Source: Pseudovibrio sp. Alg231-02 | GTDB lineage: Bacteria > Pseudomonadota > Alphaproteobacteria > Rhizobiales > Stappiaceae | Reading direction: 5' to 3' | Assembly (NCBI RefSeq): GCF_900143565.1 | Contig: NZ_FREX01000002.1 | Span: forward strand, 558,001 to 622,000 | Length of the DNA stretch: 64,000 nucleotides | Part shown: piece by piece, positions 1-8,143 of the stretch | Layout of the letters: each line of letters starts with the position of its first letter | Numbering within the stretch: the first letter of the stretch is position 1 | Position numbers and translations under genes: made by a program | Notes under the pieces: model-generated | What the model was told of the DNA's origin: nothing | What the model saw: only the letters and a program-made list of their open reading frames with translations | Databases searched by the model: none

Positions 1-2
1 TT

Positions 3-626
3 GCTGCTGCTGTCACTCATGTTTTCATTAAAAATGATGGATTTTCTCTTGGAATTGCACCATTCGGGAAACCCACCATTGAGAATCTAGATAAGGATTG
101 GGTCGTTGCATTGTGCGTCAGCGGTGCAGTTGTGGCTGTTACCGCACCCATTATTTATGACCGCCACGACCTTACTGGAACGGTGCAAATTGCGATCACA
201 TCTATGGTTGTTCTTTGTGGGCCAGTCGAGTCAGTTAAGAAAGTTGCACTTAATCGAGCCGTTGGATGTTTTGTCGGCGGCGTAATGGGGCTTGCGCTTG
301 CAGCCATAGCTTTTCAGGAATTTTTCTGGTGGCTTATCGCGATGTGGGCAGGCCTATGGATTCTGACCTCGGTCCATCATGGTAACAGTTATTGGGCATA
401 TGCTGGCACTCAGGCTGGTTATGCATTTGTTATTGCAGCATTAGCGTCATCAGGACCAATTAGTGACATCCAATTGGTGTTGGATCGACTTGTAGGAGTT
501 GTTCTTGGGGCAATTATTGGTGGGGCTGCGCTATTTGTGGTGCGTGTCTGGCAGGGTGCAGACCTGAGCCATATTGATCACCTTGCAAAAGAAAAGACCA
601 AGCAAGAACCAGATGGAGACCAATAA
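3..626 (+). CDS. FUSC-like inner membrane protein, 5' end cut by the window
   Basis: The frame is open from base 3, so the N-terminus lies outside the window and internal starts such as the TTG at 111 are not the true start. The visible part has several hydrophobic segments and ends in a short charged tail. It resembles the membrane half of FUSC/aromatic-acid-exporter proteins: a Gly-rich helix with an Asn-Arg-Ala-Val-Gly start, a Trp-rich segment, and a late segment reading LDRLVGVVLGAIIGG, which is the typical shape of the family. Members move aromatic acids or similar small organic anions out of the cell. The substrate here cannot be told. The assignment rests on the overall pattern and is moderate. 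Confidence 0.6.
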   Translation, partial: AAAVTHVFIKNDGFSLGIAPFGKPTIENLDKDWVVALCVSGAVVAVTAPIIYDRHDLTGTVQIAITSMVVLCGPVESVKKVALNRAVGCFVGGVMGLALAAIAFQEFFWWLIAMWAGLWILTSVHHGNSYWAYAGTQAGYAFVIAALASSGPISDIQLVLDRLVGVVLGAIIGGAALFVVRVWQGADLSHIDHLAKEKTKQEPDGDQ

Positions 627-630
627 AAAG

Positions 631-654
631 AGAGGCTGTGAAATCACAGCCTCT
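631..654 (-). terminator. Rho-independent terminator between convergent genes
   Basis: AGAGGCTGTGA pairs perfectly with TCACAGCCTCT across a 2-base loop. The A-run on its left becomes a T-run for minus-strand transcripts, so it chiefly ends the peroxiredoxin gene. Confidence 0.75.
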
Positions 655-689
655 CCGTGCATCAAGAAAAGTGTTTGTGGTACAATTGA

Positions 690-1226
690 TTAAAGAGCCC
701 CGGTGTATTCACCGCGAGCGGGATAATCATTCTTGATGCAGAAGTCGAGAGCACCGAGCATTGGTTTAAAGTCAGGGCGTGCAAATGGCATAGTCTGCAC
801 ATTCCCGAAGTAGAGAGTGCCGTCAGGCTTTACAAAGAACAGGCCTGGTTCAGCAAAGAGGCCTGGTTCTTCGATACCGATAGACGTTTTTCCGCGGCCT
901 GCTGAAATGAACAGACCCCATTCACGTGCTTTTGTCAGAGTAACGCCATAACCAACGCGCAGTTTGTCTGCTTTAATCGCATTGGAAAATGTTTGGGCAC
1001 GGTCCTCTGTATCGGTTGAGAGGGCGATGGTTTTCACACCACGTTCCTCAAACTCTGGTGTCAGGCGTTCCAGTTCTTTCAGGTAGGTCGCACAAATGGG
1101 ACAGTGCAGACCACGGTAAAAAACGACCAGAGTGGCAAAGTCAGAAGCATCGGCTGACAGATCGAATGTACCACCACCAAGAAGGTTCACAGATAAGCTT
1201 GGGACTGGCTTGCGAGGGATAAGCAT
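690..1226 (-). CDS. Peroxiredoxin-like AhpC/TSA family protein
   Basis: This 178-residue protein has a thioredoxin-like redoxin fold. The pattern FYRGLHCPICATYLKEL places a CPIC pair at residues 42-45, and the segment after it (LSTDTEDRAQ) matches the bacterial peroxiredoxin-like family that reduces hydroperoxides or thiols in the cytoplasm. A late EPGLFFVKPDGTLYFG stretch is also typical. The gene is single, with its own terminator at 631-654, and is divergent from the AraC regulator at 1374, which could control it. The exact substrate and electron donor are unknown. It is not a classic 2-Cys AhpC. Confidence 0.82.
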   Translation of the reverse strand: MLIPRKPVPSLSVNLLGGGTFDLSADASDFATLVVFYRGLHCPICATYLKELERLTPEFEERGVKTIALSTDTEDRAQTFSNAIKADKLRVGYGVTLTKAREWGLFISAGRGKTSIGIEEPGLFAEPGLFFVKPDGTLYFGNVQTMPFARPDFKPMLGALDFCIKNDYPARGEYTGAL

Positions 1227-1373
1227 TATTATTCTCCTGAGCTAAATTTTCTTTTTGTAGCTTTGCTCAATTCGATTTTTTGAAAGGGCAATTAGCAGTG
1301 GTCGATTTCTATTTGATATGATATTGAACGTTTAATTGCTTTTTGTTCGAAATAACTGACTGAGAGTTCGGAT

Positions 1374-2186
1374 ATGGCCACTGCACTTGCTGAGGTGAAA
1401 CCGAGAGAGCTGCGATACGATCGCCTTTCTTCGCTTATTGAACGCTTTAAAGTGGAGGCACATATTCTTAAAAACACTGAGGATGAGGTGCTTCAGGGCA
1501 ACTTTTTTATTCTTCGGTGTATGCAAGGTTTCCGGAAGCTTGTGTTTCTTCCTGCCAGTCCCAATAACCCCACTGAAGTTAAGCGTATATGCCAGGATAC
1601 TGTTGTTCTTGCCGGAGCTCGAGTTGAGTTTGGCGGGCCGGGATCTCAGCTGAGCACTGCTTTGCCAGATTACGTGGAGATCTATCTCAAGGATGCACCA
1701 GAGCTGGAGAGCCTTGCTGCATTGGTGGTGGAAGAAGTGCTTTCGCCTCGGTGCGGAAGTGCTGCTGTGATCAATCGCTTGTGTGAAGTGGTGGTGATCC
1801 GGTTGCTGCGTCATGCGGTGCGGTCTGGTGTTGCCTGCAGCGGTCTGATTGCCGGATTGGCTCATCCTAATCTAGCGCAAGCGCTTGTTGCCATTCATGA
1901 AGCCCCTTCCAAGCAGTGGCGTCTGGAAAGTCTTGCAGAAGTTGCTGGTATGTCGCGCACACAGTTTGCTGTGCACTTCAAGGAAGTCATGGGGGAGACG
2001 CCGGGGTCGTATTTGAGCAACTGGCGGCTGGCTTTGGCTAAATTGGATCTGGAAGCTGGGCGCCCTTTGAAAAGCGTTGCTGCACGGGTTGGATTTGCTT
2101 CACCAACGGCATTGTCGCGGGCCTATCAACGGCGTTACAATGAGCTTCCTCGTAATGTTGCATTGAAAACAGGTGTGGCTGCTTAA
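1374..2186 (+). CDS. AraC-family transcriptional regulator
   Basis: This 270-residue protein has an N-terminal cupin-like sensor half (about residues 15-165, including FFILRCMQGFRKLVFLPA and ELESLAALVVEE) of the type seen in AraC regulators with an AraC_binding_6 domain. A C-terminal double helix-turn-helix follows (about 170-262); its second helix pair contains the conserved SVAARVGFASPTALSRAYQR. The 147-bp spacer to the divergent peroxiredoxin gene makes that gene a likely target, though the chrA-type gene downstream is also possible. The effector is unknown. Confidence 0.88.
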   Translation: MATALAEVKPRELRYDRLSSLIERFKVEAHILKNTEDEVLQGNFFILRCMQGFRKLVFLPASPNNPTEVKRICQDTVVLAGARVEFGGPGSQLSTALPDYVEIYLKDAPELESLAALVVEEVLSPRCGSAAVINRLCEVVVIRLLRHAVRSGVACSGLIAGLAHPNLAQALVAIHEAPSKQWRLESLAEVAGMSRTQFAVHFKEVMGETPGSYLSNWRLALAKLDLEAGRPLKSVAARVGFASPTALSRAYQRRYNELPRNVALKTGVAA

Positions 2187-2275
2187 AACAGATGCGTTCT
2201 GCGTGTTTGTCCTAATGTCACATCTCTGCTTTATATGCTGCTCCGCTTTCGTTTCAGAATACAATTGAGCTGTGC

Positions 2276-3502
2276 ATGAGTTTTACAGAACGCCCGACCA
2301 ACCTTCCTGAAGTGCATGCCAAAGGTCATGCGCTGGAGGTTTTTGTTACCTTTCTAAAGCTGGGTTTGACGTCGTTTGGTGGACCGATTGCTCATCTGGG
2401 TTATTTTCGCGAAGAGATCGTGAAGCGCCGGAAGTGGCTTTCCGAAGAAGCCTATGGTGATTTGGTTGCGTTGTGTCAGTTCCTACCGGGACCGGCCAGC
2501 AGTCAGGTTGGGTTTGGGCTTGGACTTATGCGGGCAGGGCCGCTGGGAGCTTTGGCTGCCTTCTTCGCCTTTACTGCTCCTTCAGCCTTGCTGCTCTTCG
2601 GATTTGCCTATTGGGCGAGCGCTTTTGAAGGGCCTGTTGGCATGGGGCTGATCCATGGCCTCAAGCTGGTGGCGGTTGCTGTTGTTGCTCAGGCTGTCTG
2701 GGGGATGGCACGAAACTTTTGTGCGGATCAGCTCAGAGCCGGACTTGCTGTTCTGGCCGTGGTTCTTGTTGTTGCCTTCGGTGGTGCCGGTGGGCAAATT
2801 GCAGCGATTGTGGCTGGTGGTCTGGGAGGTTTTTTGTTTTGCCGCTCGGAGCCCAAAGCCGTGGTGCATGAGGTTCTATTTGCTCCTAGACGTCGGGTTG
2901 GGCTGCTTTCTGTCATTTTATTTGCTGTGCTGCTTTTTGGTCTGCCCGTTCTGAGTGATGTTATTGTTGATCCGTTGCTGGGTGTGTTTGCCAGCTTCTA
3001 CCATTCCGGTTCGCTTGTGTTTGGTGGAGGGCATGTGGTGTTGCCACTGCTGGAAGCCGAGGTGGTTGGCAAAGGGCTGGTGAGTGAGAGCTCTTTCCTT
3101 GCCGGGTACGGCGCGACGCAAGCCGTGCCGGGGCCTTTGTTTACATTTGCTGGATATCTGGGCGCTGAAATGCAGACGGGCTATGCAGCGTGGATTGGAG
3201 CAAGCATAGCGTTGCTGGGCATCTTCCTGCCAGGAGCGTTGCTTTTGATTGCCGGTCTGCCTTACTGGGCTGTTCTGCGTCAGACACCTTCTGCACGTGG
3301 CATCATGGCTGGTGCAAATGCGGCTGTTGTTGGTGTTCTTGGTGCGGCCTTATATGCGCCTGTCTGGACTAGTGCGATCTTAGAGGCGAAAGACTTTGCA
3401 GCTGCGCTTTGCGGATTTGTTCTGCTGGTTTCTTTCAAATCGCCGCCATGGGTGGTTGTGGTGCTGCTTGGCCTGACCGGGATTGGCTTTGCGTTCATTT
3501 AA
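2276..3502 (+). CDS. chrA: ChrA-type chromate transporter, two-domain form
   Basis: This 408-residue membrane protein is built from two homologous CHR halves. The first carries FGGPIAHLGYFREEIV with a following Trp-Leu-Ser-Glu and a QFLPGPASSQVG loop. The second carries FGGGHVVLPLLEAEVV with TQAVPGPLFTFAGYLG. These paired motifs define the CHR family, which exports chromate or works as a sulfate/chromate antiporter in the inner membrane. The length fits long-chain ChrA. It starts 90 bp after the AraC gene in the same direction and ends at a shared terminator facing purQ. Chromate itself as substrate is an inference from family knowledge. Confidence 0.93.
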   Translation: MSFTERPTNLPEVHAKGHALEVFVTFLKLGLTSFGGPIAHLGYFREEIVKRRKWLSEEAYGDLVALCQFLPGPASSQVGFGLGLMRAGPLGALAAFFAFTAPSALLLFGFAYWASAFEGPVGMGLIHGLKLVAVAVVAQAVWGMARNFCADQLRAGLAVLAVVLVVAFGGAGGQIAAIVAGGLGGFLFCRSEPKAVVHEVLFAPRRRVGLLSVILFAVLLFGLPVLSDVIVDPLLGVFASFYHSGSLVFGGGHVVLPLLEAEVVGKGLVSESSFLAGYGATQAVPGPLFTFAGYLGAEMQTGYAAWIGASIALLGIFLPGALLLIAGLPYWAVLRQTPSARGIMAGANAAVVGVLGAALYAPVWTSAILEAKDFAAALCGFVLLVSFKSPPWVVVVLLGLTGIGFAFI

Positions 3503-3519
3503 GGACTTCAGACAATAAA

Positions 3520-3547
3520 AACCCGGAGTGCTGAGCATTCCGGGTTC
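3520..3547. terminator. Bidirectional terminator between chrA and purQ
   Basis: AACCCGGA pairs with TCCGGGTT around a partly self-paired GTGCTGAGCAT centre, between two convergent genes. There is an A-run on the left side and a short T-containing tail on the right. Confidence 0.7.
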
Positions 3548-3569
3548 TAAAACTTGTTTGCTTTACTGA

Positions 3570-4241
3570 TTAAGCAGCGAGGTTTTGCATTACGCTTTCA
3601 AACAGAGCACGGCCTTCGAGGCCACCATGAAGATCTTCGATAAGATTTTCCGGGTGAGGCATCATGCCGAGAACGTTGCCTTTGGCACTGGTGATGCCTG
3701 CAATGTCGTTGAGAGAACCATTTGGATTGGTACCGTCAGCATAGCGGAATGCGACGCGGCCTTCGCCTTCAAGTTCTTTCAGGGTTTCAGCATCAGTAAA
3801 GTAGTTGCCGTCATGGTGTGCCACCGGACAGCGCCAAACTTTGCCTTTTTCCATGTGCGATGTGAAGGCGCTGTTGGTGCTGGTGGTTTCCAGCATAACT
3901 TCCTTACACACGAAGTGGAGGGATGCATTGCGCATCAGCGCACCTGGCAACAGGCCTGCCTCAGTCAGCATCTGGAAACCGTTACATACGCCGAGAACGT
4001 GACGTCCCTGATCTGCTGCAGTTTTGAGAGCTGGCATGATGTGGGAGCGTGCTGCAATCGCACCTGAGCGCAGGTAATCGCCGTAAGAGAAGCCGCCTGG
4101 CAGGACATAAAGGTCTGCTTCTGGCAGTTCAGTTTCAGTATGCCATACTGTGGCAACAGACTGGCCGGAGATCTGCTCCAGCGCTTTGATCATATCGCGA
4201 TCCCGGTTGGAACCGGGGAATAGGATCACTGCGGATTTCAT
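3570..4241 (-). CDS. purQ: Phosphoribosylformylglycinamidine synthase subunit PurQ (glutaminase)
   Basis: This class-I glutamine amidotransferase supplies ammonia for step four of IMP synthesis, as part of the PurL-PurQ-PurS complex in the cytoplasm. The oxyanion and nucleophile region [10 protein letters not shown] has the catalytic Cys at residue 86, and the His/Glu of the triad lie in MMPHPENL near the C-terminus. The N-terminal [10 protein letters not shown] is a PurQ signature. Its 223 residues are normal for the stand-alone subunit. A clear ribosome site (GAGGAA) sits before the ATG. It is downstream of purS and a tiny membrane protein gene. purL is not in the window. Confidence 0.97.
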   Translation of the reverse strand: MKSAVILFPGSNRDRDMIKALEQISGQSVATVWHTETELPEADLYVLPGGFSYGDYLRSGAIAARSHIMPALKTAADQGRHVLGVCNGFQMLTEAGLLPGALMRNASLHFVCKEVMLETTSTNSAFTSHMEKGKVWRCPVAHHDGNYFTDAETLKELEGEGRVAFRYADGTNPNGSLNDIAGITSAKGNVLGMMPHPENLIEDLHGGLEGRALFESVMQNLAA

Positions 4242-4286
4242 GAATGTTTCCTCTTGGATGGAGGGCCGCTTGTTACAGACGAGATT

Positions 4287-4394
4287 TTACAGAAGTAAAA
4301 ACACCGCAAGAACAGAGAGGGCAGCGGGCAAGCCAATAAAGATGATTGCTTTGATAACCATGAACCGGATGATCCGGCCTGTATCGTCTTGCAC
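4287..4394 (-). CDS. Small membrane protein between purS and purQ (35 aa)
   Basis: A GTG-started frame with a GAGG ribosome site eight bases upstream encodes 35 residues. A short polar N-terminus (MQDDTGRIIRF) is followed by one long hydrophobic segment rich in Ile, Leu, Ala and Val that runs to the stop. It sits between purS and purQ on the same strand. Very small one-helix proteins are known at this place in alphaproteobacterial genomes and are annotated as phosphoribosylformylglycinamidine-synthase-associated. No function is known to me. A role in holding the enzyme at the membrane would be pure inference. Confidence 0.75.
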   Translation of the reverse strand: MQDDTGRIIRFMVIKAIIFIGLPAALSVLAVFLLL

Positions 4395-4485
4395 GTTTAT
4401 GCCCTCGCAGATTCTGCTATCGGTTACAACTTACTTTTGAGCGAATTCTTGTCATGTGATTGAGTTCAATCACATGGAACGCGCT

Positions 4486-4725
4486 CTAGAGAAGCTCGAT
4501 CGAGTAATTTTCGATGACGGTGTTTGCCAGTAGCTGTTCGCACATGGCTTCAATGTCAGCTTTTGCCTGAGCATCGGTGCGATCTGCCAATTCAAGGTCA
4601 AACACTTTACCCTGGCGGATGCCTTCAACGCCTTCAAAACCAAGAGAACCAAGGGAGCCTTCGATTGCTTTGCCCTGGGGATCGAGAACACCGTTCTTAA
4701 GAGTGACGGTCACACGTGCCTTCAT
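4486..4725 (-). CDS. purS: Phosphoribosylformylglycinamidine synthase subunit PurS
   Basis: This 79-residue protein matches PurS throughout. It opens with MKARVTVTLKNGVLDPQGKAI, then SLGFEGVEGIRQGKVFDLEL, and ends with a helix (MCEQLLANTVIENYSIEL). PurS is a small dimeric scaffold that bridges PurQ and PurL and channels ammonia. It starts a purS-small protein-purQ unit that is separated from purC by a terminator, so it probably has its own promoter in 4726-4900. Confidence 0.96.
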   Translation of the reverse strand: MKARVTVTLKNGVLDPQGKAIEGSLGSLGFEGVEGIRQGKVFDLELADRTDAQAKADIEAMCEQLLANTVIENYSIELL

Positions 4726-4908
4726 GGTTCTAACTGGTCCTTCCTTACCAAAATGAGAGATTCAAGCGGTTTGCATTGCGCCTGCCGCGAAAATCCGTTC
4801 TTTGCGCGCGTTCATAACGCGGGAATCTATACTGGGGAAGTGAAAATGAGCGCAGGTAGTGAGATAGTTCAATACCCGTGCGGTAGTTTGCTTGCCCCAA
4901 AAATGCAA

Positions 4909-4929
4909 AACGGGCCGCAGGGGCCCGTT
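4909..4929 (-). terminator. Terminator of purC
   Basis: AACGGGCC pairs with GGCCCGTT across a short GC-rich loop. On the minus strand it is followed by a T-rich stretch, just past the purC stop codon. Confidence 0.75.
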
Positions 4930-4935
4930 CATTGA

Positions 4936-5700
4936 TTACTTGACTAGCACTGGTCCAGAATGTCCCGGGCGGTCGTTGTCGATCAGGATACCAAGCCTGC
5001 GGGCTACTTCCTGATAGGCTTCAACCATACCGCCCATGTTCTGGCGGAACCGGTCCTTATCCATCTTGTCGTTTGTGGAAGTGTCCCACAGGCGACAGCT
5101 GTCTGGAGAGATCTCGTCCGCGAGGACGATACGCATCATGTCGCCTTCGATCTGACGTCCAAGTTCGATCTTGAAGTCAACGAGGCGAATACCGACGCTC
5201 ATGAACAGACCGGACAGGAAGTCGTTGATGCGGATGGCGAGTGCCATGATGTCATCAAGCTCCTGAGGAGCGGCCCAACCAAAAGCGGTGATGTGTTCTT
5301 CAGAAACCAGCGGATCTCCAAGTTCGTCGTTCTTGTAGTAGAACTCGATAATGGAGCGTGGAAGCTGAGTGCCTTCTTCCAATCCCAGGCGTTTGCACAG
5401 AGAACCTGCAGCAACGTTGCGGATAACGACTTCGATCGGAATGATTTCGACCTGACGGATCAGCTGCTCGCGCATGTTCAACCGGCGAATAAAATGGGTT
5501 GGAATGCCCATGTTATTCAGATTGTTGAAAATGTACTCAGAAATCCGGTTGTTCAGGACACCCTTTCCATCAACGACTTCATGCTTTTCGTTGTTGAAGG
5601 CTGTAGCATCATCTTTGAAGTGCTGAATCAGCGTTCCCGGCTCAGGACCCTCATAGAGAATCTTGGCCTTGCCTTCGTAAATTCGCCGACGGCGGTTCAT
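4936..5700 (-). CDS. purC: SAICAR synthase PurC
   Basis: Phosphoribosylaminoimidazole-succinocarboxamide synthase joins CAIR and aspartate with ATP in IMP synthesis. It begins [16 protein letters not shown] (the nucleotide-binding opening of the family), followed by FKDDATAFN, the [14 protein letters not shown] motif and a C-terminal [14 protein letters not shown] that carries the active-site acidic residues. At 254 residues it has the normal bacterial length. The ATG at 5700 is chosen over the GTG two codons upstream because homologs start at this point. The leader upstream holds two hairpins. Confidence 0.96.
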   Translation of the reverse strand: MNRRRRIYEGKAKILYEGPEPGTLIQHFKDDATAFNNEKHEVVDGKGVLNNRISEYIFNNLNNMGIPTHFIRRLNMREQLIRQVEIIPIEVVIRNVAAGSLCKRLGLEEGTQLPRSIIEFYYKNDELGDPLVSEEHITAFGWAAPQELDDIMALAIRINDFLSGLFMSVGIRLVDFKIELGRQIEGDMMRIVLADEISPDSCRLWDTSTNDKMDKDRFRQNMGGMVEAYQEVARRLGILIDNDRPGHSGPVLVK

Positions 5701-5706
5701 AGGCAC

Positions 5707-6056
5707 TTACCATTGCGTTTGTAGAACAAGTCGTACGGGTGACGTCGAGGCTTAAACCACTTGCCTTGCAAAACATTCGAGCAAAAATGCTGCGAATGAC
5801 CCTCCAGCACTGGTTTTCGCATCTTTCGTCATTGCGAAAATCGCGATCCCGCTATGCGGCGCGGAACTTAACCGACTTTTTGATAAAGCACAAATGGGTA
5901 ATTCGAATGGCGTCAACGCTCTCTGAAATGCTGCTGACTACAACTAATGGCTTTTGACCTGCAAATAGAAGTTGCGTACAATGATTTACGTAAGTTATAG
6001 CGTGGCTTGTAAGAGGGGAGGGACCTTTTTACATTGTCTGAGCTAGGAGGGAATAG
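5707..6056. other. Intergenic region between purC and the zeta subunit gene; hairpins in the purC leader
   Basis: This 350-bp gap carries the promoters of two divergent genes. Two inverted repeats lie on the purC side. One is CATTCGAGCA/TGCTgCGAATG at 5774-5798, a 10-bp stem with one bulged G and an AAAA loop. The other is TTTTCGC/GCGAAAA at 5814-5840. Both would be in the purC leader if transcription starts upstream of 5840. A plus-strand frame at 5739-5957 shows no coding features and is not called. Confidence 0.5.
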
Positions 6057-6380
6057 ATGAGCACGTTTGACAAACGAGCTGATGCGTTTGAAGGCAGTTT
6101 CGCAATGGGTTCTGAGCTTGCTTTCAAGGCTACTGCACGGCGCGATAAGCTGCTGGGCCAGTGGGCTGCTGAGAAGCTTGGTTTGGCCGGAGACATCGCA
6201 GAAGATTACGCCAAAAAGATCGTCCAAACGGATCTTAAAGAACCAGGCGACGAAGACATTTTTGCTCGTATTTCCAAAGATTTTGCAGATGCAAGTGTTG
6301 AGCAGTCTGAACATCAGATTCGCCGCACTATGGAAGAGCTGATGGCTGTTGCGAAAAAGGAAGTTGCTGAGGAAGCATAA
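6057..6380 (+). CDS. ATPase inhibitor subunit zeta (DUF1476)
   Basis: This 107-residue alpha-helical protein opens with MSTFDKRADAFEGSFA and continues with the KATARRDKLLGQWAAEKLGL pattern that defines the DUF1476 family. In alphaproteobacteria this family includes the zeta subunit, which blocks ATP hydrolysis by the F1-ATPase. Family knowledge places it in the cytoplasm, binding F1 through its N-terminus. A strong ribosome site (AGGAGGG) lies six bases before the ATG. It is a single gene with a terminator directly after it. Confidence 0.92.
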   Translation: MSTFDKRADAFEGSFAMGSELAFKATARRDKLLGQWAAEKLGLAGDIAEDYAKKIVQTDLKEPGDEDIFARISKDFADASVEQSEHQIRRTMEELMAVAKKEVAEEA

Positions 6381-6431
6381 GCTGCACTCCTTAAGCAGGC
6401 TCACCAAGAGAGCCCTTAAACTAGAGAATTT

Positions 6432-6471
6432 GCCGTCTTCCCTTGATTATTTTCAGGGAGACGGCTTTTTT
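6432..6471 (+). terminator. Terminator after the zeta subunit gene
   Basis: GCCGTCTTCCC pairs with GGGAGACGGC, allowing one mismatch, and is followed directly by TTTTTT. Confidence 0.85.
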
Positions 6472-6547
6472 GTTTGAATGATAGTTTTGTTTTAGAGCTG
6501 GTGCTGCGTGGTTGATGGTGCCTGTGCTTGATCAGATGAGGCATTGA

Positions 6548-7315
6548 ATGACTGAGAATAAGTGTCTGGCAGAAAAGTTGAGAGCAGGGCAAACCATTGT
6601 GAGCGCGTGGGCAAGCCTGCCTTCTCCAATATTTTCTGATCTGTTTTTAAGAGGCGGCTACAAAGCAATCACGCTGGATTTGCAACATGGTTTGCTGACC
6701 ACCGCTGAAGCGCGTGATTCTATCAAAGAGATCATTAATGGTGGCGGGCATGCTGTTGCACGAATCTGTGTCGATGACTTTAAAAATGCCAGCTGGTTGT
6801 TGGATGTGGGCGCTGAAGTGATAATCGCGCCGATGATCAACTCAGTGGACGATGCAAAGAAGCTGGTGGAGTTCTGCAAGTACCCGCCGTTGGGTGCACG
6901 TAGCTATGGTGCTGTTGGCGCAACCATGGCAACTGGTGTTTCCATGGATGATTACTTCGCTTCGGCTGATGAAAAGACGCTCGCAATTGCCATGATTGAG
7001 ACGCCAGAGGCCTATGAAGCGCTTGAAGACATTTTGGCTGTTGATGGTTTGGATGGCATTTTTGTCGGGCCTGCTGACCTGTCATTGACTGTTTCTGGCG
7101 GGAAACGCGTGGAACCTGTTTCTGACGCTTCTCTGGAGATGCAGAAAGACATTGCGGAGAAAACCCGTACGGCTGGGAAGATTGCAGGGATCTATTGTGT
7201 TTCCAAAGGGCATCTTCAGCACTCAAAGGCTGCTGGTTATCAGTTTATGACGTTTGGGACGGATTTGACTTTGTTTATCAATGCAGCTGCGGAAGCTGCA
7301 AGTTCACTTGATTAA
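6548..7315 (+). CDS. HpcH/HpaI aldolase family protein
   Basis: This 255-residue TIM-barrel class II aldolase belongs to the 4-hydroxy-2-oxoheptanedioate/2-keto-3-deoxy aldolase family. Visible signatures are SAWASLPSPIFSDLF, the ITLDLQHGLLT strand, APMINSVDDAKKLVEFCKYPP, and the metal-binding glutamate/aspartate segments in MIETPEAYEALEDI and DGIFVGPADLSL. The conserved GARSYG after the CKYPP motif is present. Members cleave or form 2-oxo acids with pyruvate as one product in the cytoplasm. There are no pathway genes beside it, so the substrate cannot be assigned. Confidence 0.9.
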   Translation: MTENKCLAEKLRAGQTIVSAWASLPSPIFSDLFLRGGYKAITLDLQHGLLTTAEARDSIKEIINGGGHAVARICVDDFKNASWLLDVGAEVIIAPMINSVDDAKKLVEFCKYPPLGARSYGAVGATMATGVSMDDYFASADEKTLAIAMIETPEAYEALEDILAVDGLDGIFVGPADLSLTVSGGKRVEPVSDASLEMQKDIAEKTRTAGKIAGIYCVSKGHLQHSKAAGYQFMTFGTDLTLFINAAAEAASSLD

Positions 7316-7330
7316 GCCACCACATCTACA

Positions 7331-7356
7331 AAAAAGGCCGCCACAGGGGCGGCCTT
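7331..7356. terminator. Bidirectional terminator between the aldolase gene and rpe
   Basis: AAAAAGGCCGCC pairs with GGCGGCCTTTT across a short loop, between two convergent genes. It has an A-run on one side and T-run on the other. Confidence 0.85.
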
Positions 7357-7376
7357 TTGCATTTCAGGATCAGATT

Positions 7377-8045
7377 TTAGGCCTGAGTAGCTGCGCGGAT
7401 TGCTGCGATGTTTTTGCGGTAGCTCTCTACTGTGCCGCCCTTGAAGACTGCTGAGCCTGCGACCAGTGTGTCAGCGCCAGCCTTGGTGACTAATGGAGCG
7501 GTTTCAGGAGTGACACCGCCATCAATCTGGATGCGGATCGGGCGATCACCGATCATGCTTTTGATGCGGGCGACCTTCTCGATTTGAGAGTGGATAAATT
7601 TCTGCCCACCGAAGCCAGGGTTCACGGTCATGACCAGGATCAGGTCAACGCTGTCCAAAACGTACTCAAGGCAGCTTTCGTGTGTGCCAGGGTTTAGAGA
7701 AACGCCTGCCTTTTTACCCAGATTGCGGATTGCCTGCAAAGAGCGGTGCAGGTGAGTGGTCGCTTCTGCGTGAACTGTGATGTAGTCCGAGCCAGCTTTT
7801 GCGAAGGCTTCAAGGTACGGATCACATGGCTCGATCATCAAGTGAGCGTCGAAGACTTTATCGGTGTGAGGGCGGAGTTTTGCAATGACGTCCGGGCCAA
7901 AGGTGATGTTTGGAACGAAGTGGCCATCCATGACATCCAGATGGATCCAGTCGGCTCCAGCTTCAACAACATCACGAACTTCTTGCCCCAGCTTAGAAAA
8001 GTCGGATGCAAGGACGGAAGGGGCGATAACGAGCGGCTGTGCCAT
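7377..8045 (-). CDS. rpe: Ribulose-phosphate 3-epimerase
   Basis: This TIM-barrel epimerase interconverts ribulose 5-phosphate and xylulose 5-phosphate in the pentose phosphate pathway. Key motifs are [14 protein letters not shown], the metal-binding [38 protein letters not shown] and the late [13 protein letters not shown]. All catalytic Asp and His positions are present. The start at 8045 ([10 protein letters not shown]) is preferred over a longer frame because homologs start there, giving 222 residues. No neighbour belongs to the same pathway. Confidence 0.96.
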   Translation of the reverse strand: MAQPLVIAPSVLASDFSKLGQEVRDVVEAGADWIHLDVMDGHFVPNITFGPDVIAKLRPHTDKVFDAHLMIEPCDPYLEAFAKAGSDYITVHAEATTHLHRSLQAIRNLGKKAGVSLNPGTHESCLEYVLDSVDLILVMTVNPGFGGQKFIHSQIEKVARIKSMIGDRPIRIQIDGGVTPETAPLVTKAGADTLVAGSAVFKGGTVESYRKNIAAIRAATQA

Positions 8046-8143
8046 AACAGGGATTCTCCTAGATGTGCCCAATTTGCTGTGCGGCTAACATGGACACACA
8101 TGAGAAGCAAGTGGTGCGAACAGCGCAGCTTCCCATGCGGCGC

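Noticed and set aside
5739-5957. A 72-residue frame between purC and the zeta subunit gene
   Set aside because: It overlaps two leader hairpins, lacks a ribosome site and has no coding features.
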